NCBI RefSeq assembly: GCF_002777855.1
Contig: NZ_MEIK01000029.1
Coordinates: 186,001-250,000, forward strand
DNA from: Snodgrassella alvi
Lineage (GTDB): Bacteria > Pseudomonadota > Gammaproteobacteria > Burkholderiales > Neisseriaceae
Direction of reading: 5' to 3'
DNA length: 64,000 nucleotides
The notes under the pieces were generated by a model, which saw only the letters and a list, made by a program, of their open reading frames with translations, ran no database searches and was not told the DNA's origin. Both the position numbers and the translations under genes were made by a program. Positions 59,625-64,000 of this stretch are shown here, in pieces. The number at the start of each line of letters is the position of its first letter. Position 1 is the stretch's first letter.

Positions 59625-61805
59625 CTACATTTCCAGTGGGTCGACATCTATCAGCCAACGTGTATGAGGGTTGCTTTTTTCCAGATGCAGGAGCCAATTT
59701 TGCCATAATGAAATGCTGCGGTGTAGGTCTCGCCGGTTTTTACTTTCTAGAAATACTTGTGCGCGTTCGTACCCAGCCAGTCGGGCCATTAGCATCGGTA
59801 CTGGACCGAAGACATTGACATTGGCTGGTAATGCATGCTGCTGCTCGATTCCTTGTTGTGCTTGCCGTAAAAGCTGTTGCGCCTCGTGCATGGTGTGAGC
59901 GTCTGCGCGGATGGCGGCCATATAACTAAATGGCGGCATGCCCAGCTCTTGTCTTTCTGCCAGTTCTGCCGTGGCGAAAGTTACATAATTCTGTGCCGCC
60001 AAAGCTTGGTACACTTTGTGTTCCGGCTGACGCGTTTGTACCCATACTTCACCAGTGCAGTCGGCTCTGCCGGCTCTGCCACTTACCTGCATTAATTCGG
60101 CAAATAAACGTTCAGGAGCACGGAAATCGGCGCTATAGAGACTGTTGTCTGCATTTAAAACTACCACTAGATTGAGATGGGGAAAGTCATGGCCTTTGGC
60201 CAGCATCTGGGTGCCGACCAATACATCTACTTCTTTACGCATAATGGTGTGATAGATTTCCGACCAGTCTTGTCGGTGAGCAGTGCTATCACGGTCTACC
60301 CGAAGAATGCGTGCACTAGGGAGTAGATGCTGCAGGTATTCTTCAATGCGCTGAGTGCCTTGTCCAACGGCGGTCAAGTCCTGATTGCCACATTCCGGGC
60401 AGGATGGGGGTATGGGCTGGTGAAAATCACAATGATGGCAGCGTAGCTGACCTGCATGCTGATGTAAAACCAGTTTGGCGGAGCAATTCGGGCAGCCGAA
60501 AGTATGACCGCAAGCATCGCAGAATAAAGCTGGGGCAAAACCCCTTCGGTTTAGGTAAACCATGCTTAAACCACCGCGAGCGACATTGGTTTGCAGTTTT
60601 TGCTTGATGATATCGCTGATACCATTATCCAGTGGTAAGCGGCGGATATCGAGTAAATGTATTTGTGGCAATTGGGCGTTGGAGTGTGCCCGCTCGCTCA
60701 GTTGCAGTAATTGGTAATCTCCGTGCCGCGTTTTATACCAGCTTTCTAATGACGGAGTGGCACTACCCAGTACCACTGGACAGGCTGCCTGCCGCGCACG
60801 CCAGACAGCTAGGTCACGTGCCTGATAGCGTAATTCACTTTCTTGTTTAAATGAATAATCGTGCTCTTCGTCGACAACAATCAGGCCTAGATTAGGCATG
60901 GGGGTAAATATGGCCAGACGTGTACCGATGACCAGAGCTGCCTGCCCCAGAGCTGCCTGAAGATAGTTGGTGGTACGTTGTCCGGCTGCGGTCTGGCTGT
61001 GTAATACAGTAGTAACTGTATGTGGAAAACGCTGGCGTACCCGTTGCATAAGCTGCGGTGTGAGGTTGATTTCGGGCAGCAAAAACAGTACCTGTTTACC
61101 TTGCTGCATTATATTGGCCATGATGTCGAAATAGACTTCGGTTTTACCGCTGCCAGTAATGCCATACAATAGAAATGGGGCAAATTGCCCACATCTGGTT
61201 TGTACTTCTGCACTGGCTAGTTGCTGTTGCTGATTGAGCTGATGCCGGCTGGTCGGTACAGGTCCACAAGCTGGTATGTGACTGGCTTCTATCCAGTTTT
61301 GTTGTTGCCACTGTTTAAGATATTGTGATGCCTGAGTATGTATGGTTTTAAGCTGGTGCAGAGTGGCTGGAGCGGCTAATAGTCTCTGCCATAATGCATT
61401 TTGTTTATGATAACGAGCCGGAGGTGCTGGCTGGATGCATCCAAGGGCATTGAGGCTGTAAATGTGTTCTTGTTTCGGTAATGGCACGGCTTGAGGCTGA
61501 CGCAGACCTTTGGGTAGGGCCGCCATCACGGCTTGTCCAAGAGGATAATGATAATAGCGCGCAGTAAAGCTAAGTAGTGCACGCCAGTCTGCGGGCAATT
61601 GCCAGCCATCCGATAAAATGTTCTCAATGGGTCGTATTTTACTAAGGTCTATTTCCGGCTGTATATCACTTTCCCATACTATGGCTGCTACCAATCGGTT
61701 GCGAAAGCGTACGGCTACCCTTGTTCCTGCCGGCAAGGTAGTTGGATGGGCGTATGTTAGCAATGGGTAGAGGGGCACGTTCAGTGCCAGTTGATGGTAA
61801 ATCAA
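59625..61805 (-). CDS. priA: Primosomal protein N' (replication restart helicase PriA)
   Basis: A helicase that reloads replication at stalled forks. Visible: N-terminal DNA-binding region (IYHQLALNVPLYPLLTYAHP); Walker A GITGSGKTEVYF; DEEHDYSFKQ; zinc-binding cysteines CDACGHTFGCPNCSA and CHHCDF..CPEC; and the motif VGTQMLAKGHDFPHL. The open frame extends to TTG 61850 (741 residues), but family members start at the IYHQLA position, so TTG 61805 (726 residues) is chosen. Neither has a good ribosome binding site. Divergent from pyrB. Confidence 0.93.
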   Translation of the reverse strand: MIYHQLALNVPLYPLLTYAHPTTLPAGTRVAVRFRNRLVAAIVWESDIQPEIDLSKIRPIENILSDGWQLPADWRALLSFTARYYHYPLGQAVMAALPKGLRQPQAVPLPKQEHIYSLNALGCIQPAPPARYHKQNALWQRLLAAPATLHQLKTIHTQASQYLKQWQQQNWIEASHIPACGPVPTSRHQLNQQQQLASAEVQTRCGQFAPFLLYGITGSGKTEVYFDIMANIMQQGKQVLFLLPEINLTPQLMQRVRQRFPHTVTTVLHSQTAAGQRTTNYLQAALGQAALVIGTRLAIFTPMPNLGLIVVDEEHDYSFKQESELRYQARDLAVWRARQAACPVVLGSATPSLESWYKTRHGDYQLLQLSERAHSNAQLPQIHLLDIRRLPLDNGISDIIKQKLQTNVARGGLSMVYLNRRGFAPALFCDACGHTFGCPNCSAKLVLHQHAGQLRCHHCDFHQPIPPSCPECGNQDLTAVGQGTQRIEEYLQHLLPSARILRVDRDSTAHRQDWSEIYHTIMRKEVDVLVGTQMLAKGHDFPHLNLVVVLNADNSLYSADFRAPERLFAELMQVSGRAGRADCTGEVWVQTRQPEHKVYQALAAQNYVTFATAELAERQELGMPPFSYMAAIRADAHTMHEAQQLLRQAQQGIEQQHALPANVNVFGPVPMLMARLAGYERAQVFLESKNRRDLHRSISLWQNWLLHLEKSNPHTRWLIDVDPLEM

Positions 61806-61861
61806 TGTAATCAGGGGTAAATAGGCAATGATTTGTTTATTGTAACTCAAAGTGGCTGGCT

Positions 61862-61889
61862 TTTACCGTAGGAGTGTTTATGAGATAAT
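61862..61889 (+). promoter_or_regulatory. Putative pyrB promoter
   Basis: TTTACC (61862-61867), a 16-base spacer and GATAAT (61884-61889). The predicted start near 61896 lies about 25 bases before a leader ORF. Confidence 0.5.
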
Positions 61890-61909
61890 TCACATAGTTT
61901 AATATGTGA
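61890..61909 (+). repeat. 5' hairpin of the pyrB leader
   Basis: TCACATA (61890-61896) and TATGTGA (61903-61909) are a perfect 7-bp inverted repeat with a six-base loop. It sits at the predicted start of transcription and could be an operator, or the upstream arm of a pause structure only if transcription starts earlier. Confidence 0.4.
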
Positions 61910-61920
61910 GTAACTGAAAA

Positions 61921-61983
61921 ATGACAATATTTGCAGCCAGCTTATTGTTGTGTCTGAAGCAGTTGTTACTTTTGAACAGTTAA
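61921..61983 (+). CDS. Putative pyrBI leader peptide
   Basis: A 20-codon frame, ATG at 61921 to TAA at 61981-61983, begins MTIFAASLLLC and contains eight leucines. Its stop is 14 bases before the terminator stem at 61997. In E. coli a translated leader couples ribosome and polymerase so that low UTP, through polymerase pausing, lets the ribosome prevent terminator formation. The leader here is shorter and has a weak ribosome binding site, so it may be chance. Confidence 0.4.
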   Translation: MTIFAASLLLCLKQLLLLNS

Positions 61984-61996
61984 TGACCGTATGTAT

Positions 61997-62020
61997 ACCC
62001 GTTTCTAAGCGGGTTTTTTT
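61997..62020 (+). terminator. Attenuator terminator before pyrB
   Basis: ACCCG (61997-62001) pairs with CGGGT (62010-62014), with further T-G/T-A pairs inside and seven T residues to 62020. It lies about 30 bases before the pyrB start, so it would stop transcription before the coding region. Confidence 0.75.
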
Positions 62021-62051
62021 ATGCCTGTTGTTAGATGCTGAAAGTTAAATT

Positions 62052-62993
62052 ATGGCTAATCCGCTTTTTCGTCAACATTTTATTTCAATAAATGATTTAT
62101 CCACAGAGCAACTAGAGTTCTTACTGACGCTTGCGTTGCAGTTAAAGCGGCAGCCGCAGACTGAGTTGTTGAAGGGACGATTAATTGGTTCGTGTTTTTT
62201 TGAGCCTTCTACGCGAACCCGGTTGTCGTTTGAGACGGCGATTCAACGGCTGGGAGGAAAAGTTATCGGTTTTGCTGATGGTGCCAATACCAGTGCCAAA
62301 AAGGGCGAAACTTTGGCTGATACGGCACGAATTATCAGTAATTATGCTGATGCAATTATTATGCGCCATCCTAAAGACGGTGCAGCACGTGTTGTTAGTG
62401 AATTTGCTCATGTTCCCGTGATTAATGCTGGTGATGGTACAAATCAGCATCCGTCGCAAACTTTACTGGATTTAGTGACGATATACGAAACACAGGGAAC
62501 TTTGCAGAATTTGAAGATTGCCATGGTTGGAGATTTGAAATATGGGCGCACAGTACACTCACTGGCTCAGGCTCTGAGCCGTTGGGGCTGTGAGTTTATT
62601 TTTGTATCTCCTCCCACTCTGTCCATGCCAAATTATATCTGTGAACAGCTGGAAGAGAACGGGGTTGTCTGTCGCACATCAGATGATCTTGAGGAAGCGC
62701 TGGCTTGGGCTGATATTGTGTATATGACACGTATACAGCGGGAGCGGTTTGATGAGCAAGAATTTGCACGAATTAATGGTCATTTTAGTCTTTGTGCGGC
62801 TATGTTGAAGCAGGCAAAACCGAATATGCGAATTCTGCATCCTTTACCACGGGTAGATGAAATTCATGCGGATGTCGATGAGAGTATTCATGCTTATTAT
62901 TTTCAGCAAGCGAATAATGGTATGTATGCGCGTCAGGCGATTTTGGCAGCAATTTTGAATGAAGAAACTGATGCGGACAGTGCACGAGGTTAA
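62052..62993 (+). CDS. pyrB: Aspartate carbamoyltransferase catalytic subunit
   Basis: A 313-residue enzyme that joins carbamoyl phosphate and aspartate in pyrimidine synthesis. [20 protein letters not shown] carries the Ser-Thr-Arg-Thr-Arg carbamoyl phosphate motif, [13 protein letters not shown] and [15 protein letters not shown] follow, and [14 protein letters not shown] is the aspartate-domain hinge. Paired with pyrI four bases downstream, implying the class B, regulated dodecamer. Confidence 0.96.
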   Translation: MANPLFRQHFISINDLSTEQLEFLLTLALQLKRQPQTELLKGRLIGSCFFEPSTRTRLSFETAIQRLGGKVIGFADGANTSAKKGETLADTARIISNYADAIIMRHPKDGAARVVSEFAHVPVINAGDGTNQHPSQTLLDLVTIYETQGTLQNLKIAMVGDLKYGRTVHSLAQALSRWGCEFIFVSPPTLSMPNYICEQLEENGVVCRTSDDLEEALAWADIVYMTRIQRERFDEQEFARINGHFSLCAAMLKQAKPNMRILHPLPRVDEIHADVDESIHAYYFQQANNGMYARQAILAAILNEETDADSARG

Positions 62994-62997
62994 AGCA

Positions 62998-63459
62998 ATG
63001 ATGAATCAGACCAGATTAAGTATTGAGGCGATTAAAGACGGTACGGTAATTGATCACATTCCGGTAGGGCAGGGGCTGAATATTCTGCGCCAGTTCAAGT
63101 TGCTGCATTCCGGTAATGCGGTTACAGTGGGTTTTAATCTGAGTAGCCAGTCCAGTGGCAGCAAAGATATCATTAAAATAGCTGGTCATTTTCTGAATGA
63201 TGCAGCGGCTAACCGTCTGGCTTTGTTTGCACCTCGAGCAACTGTCAATGATATTGAAAATTTTAAAGTGGTGCGTAAACGCATGCTCACGTTGCCAGAA
63301 GCCATTACTGAGGTTTTTCGCTGTCCGAACAGCAATTGTGCCAGCCATGGTGAACCGGTACAAAGCCGTTTTACAGTGCGATTGAGCCATGGCGAAACCC
63401 GTTTACGCTGTCATTATTGTGAGAAAACCTTTGCGCGTGAATCTGTGATTGAAGCCTGA
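62998..63459 (+). CDS. pyrI: Aspartate carbamoyltransferase regulatory subunit
   Basis: A 153-residue regulatory chain that binds ATP, CTP and UTP allosterically. It has [20 protein letters not shown] at the N-terminus and a zinc site formed by CPNSNC and CHYC in the C-terminal domain, needed to contact PyrB. The start is the tandem ATG at 62998/63001; the longer frame from 62959 overlaps pyrB and is unlikely. Standard length. Confidence 0.95.
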   Translation: MMNQTRLSIEAIKDGTVIDHIPVGQGLNILRQFKLLHSGNAVTVGFNLSSQSSGSKDIIKIAGHFLNDAAANRLALFAPRATVNDIENFKVVRKRMLTLPEAITEVFRCPNSNCASHGEPVQSRFTVRLSHGETRLRCHYCEKTFARESVIEA

Positions 63460-63463
63460 TGAC

Positions 63464-64000
63464 CTATAGACCGAATGCTTCAGCATGAAAGCTGATATGA
63501 CTTTCGATAAAGGTACTGACAAAATAATAGCTGTGATCGTAATGTTCACGTAGGTGATAACGGATATTAGCTCCTTTGCTTTTAGCTGCTACTATGAAAT
63601 CCTGCAGATGTAATTGTTCAGGGTAAAATTCATCTACACTACCTTGATCAATCAGAATGGGTAAGGATGGTGGGTATAGCTGAATAAGCTCAGTGCTGTC
63701 GTAAGCTACCCATTCAGCCTGATTATTGCCCAGATAAGTGCTAAATGCTTCTTTTCCCCATGCACTGTTCATGGGATGGGCAATGGGAGCAAATGCTGAT
63801 GCAGCAAGATAGCGTTGTGGATTTTTCAGTGCAATCATTAATGCACCATGGCCGCCCATGCTATGCCCACACAGGCTGCGCTGACTAGTAACAGGAAAAT
63901 GCTTTTCGATAAGTTCGGGTAGTTCTGTGACTACATAATCGTACATTTGATAATGCTGTGCCCAAGGTTGTTGAGTGGCATTGAGGTAGAAACCGGCTCC
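63464..64000 (-). CDS. fghA: S-formylglutathione hydrolase, C-terminal part
   Basis: A minus-strand gene that continues past the right edge; about 178 residues are visible, including GAGFYLNATQQPW just inside the edge, typical of this esterase D family. The nucleophile elbow is GHSMGGHGAL, the catalytic Asp probably lies in DQGSVDEFYPEQL, and the His in HYDHSYYFVSTFIESH. It hydrolyses S-formylglutathione in glutathione-dependent formaldehyde removal. Its stop is five bases from the pyrI stop, with no terminator between. Confidence 0.92.
   Translation of the reverse strand, partial: GAGFYLNATQQPWAQHYQMYDYVVTELPELIEKHFPVTSQRSLCGHSMGGHGALMIALKNPQRYLAASAFAPIAHPMNSAWGKEAFSTYLGNNQAEWVAYDSTELIQLYPPSLPILIDQGSVDEFYPEQLHLQDFIVAAKSKGANIRYHLREHYDHSYYFVSTFIESHISFHAEAFGL

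Overview
The window comes from a betaproteobacterial chromosome, most likely Neisseriaceae. The evidence is a PriA, PyrB-PyrI, Fis of 81 residues, AmpG, SstT and LOS-type glycosyltransferases of Neisseria style. The moderate-to-low GC and near absence of Neisseria uptake sequences would suit a Snodgrassella-like gut symbiont, but the sequence alone cannot prove the genus. There are no tRNAs, rRNAs, insertion sequences, prophage genes or CRISPR arrays that I can recognise.

Layout. 1-50: 5' end of a minus-strand gene running off the edge. 595-2290: glnK-amtB ammonium module. 2375-5084 (minus): orn, pgi, pncC. 5351-7532: an M48 protease and rsgA. 7790-21223: the S10-spc-alpha ribosomal superoperon, rplC to rplQ with secY, infA, rpmJ and rpoA. 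It lacks rpsJ at its head, and a run of hairpins marks the S10/spc junction. 21748-34335: mostly plus-strand housekeeping genes (an exported protein, miaB, a purine permease, carbonic anhydrase-nadD, rsfS, rlmH, dxs, dusB-fis, purH, a TauE/SafE permease, a metallo-beta-lactamase-fold hydrolase). 34486-37585 (minus): ampG and rmuC.

37721-55687 is the accessory part, a surface-glycan region. It begins with rfbBAC (no rfbD). Then comes a very AT-rich stretch holding three paralogous GT-B/CgeB-like proteins, a pyruvyltransferase-like protein, a GT2 and a 708-residue HAD-family protein. msbA interrupts it. The last part is a run of short glycosyltransferases: two GT25, a DxD-type enzyme, a GT2, a small protein with GT29 sialyltransferase-like motifs and another DxD-type enzyme. 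Together these look like enzymes that extend LOS/LPS or another envelope glycan, with MsbA flipping the lipid A-core.

55975-64000 returns to housekeeping: sstT, a luciferase-like monooxygenase, one more glycosyltransferase-like gene, priA, pyrB-pyrI and the 3' part of an S-formylglutathione hydrolase gene.

The best regulatory candidates are a pyrBI-type attenuator (promoter, leader ORF, intrinsic terminator) before pyrB, a 19-base perfect palindrome over the putative dxs promoter, and a strong 5' hairpin at the head of the rplC operon. The most unusual coding content is the three-member GT-B paralog family scattered around the HAD/GT2/pyruvyltransferase cassette. Several start sites were moved from the longest reading frame because the longer version began at TTG or lacked a ribosome binding site; each case is noted.
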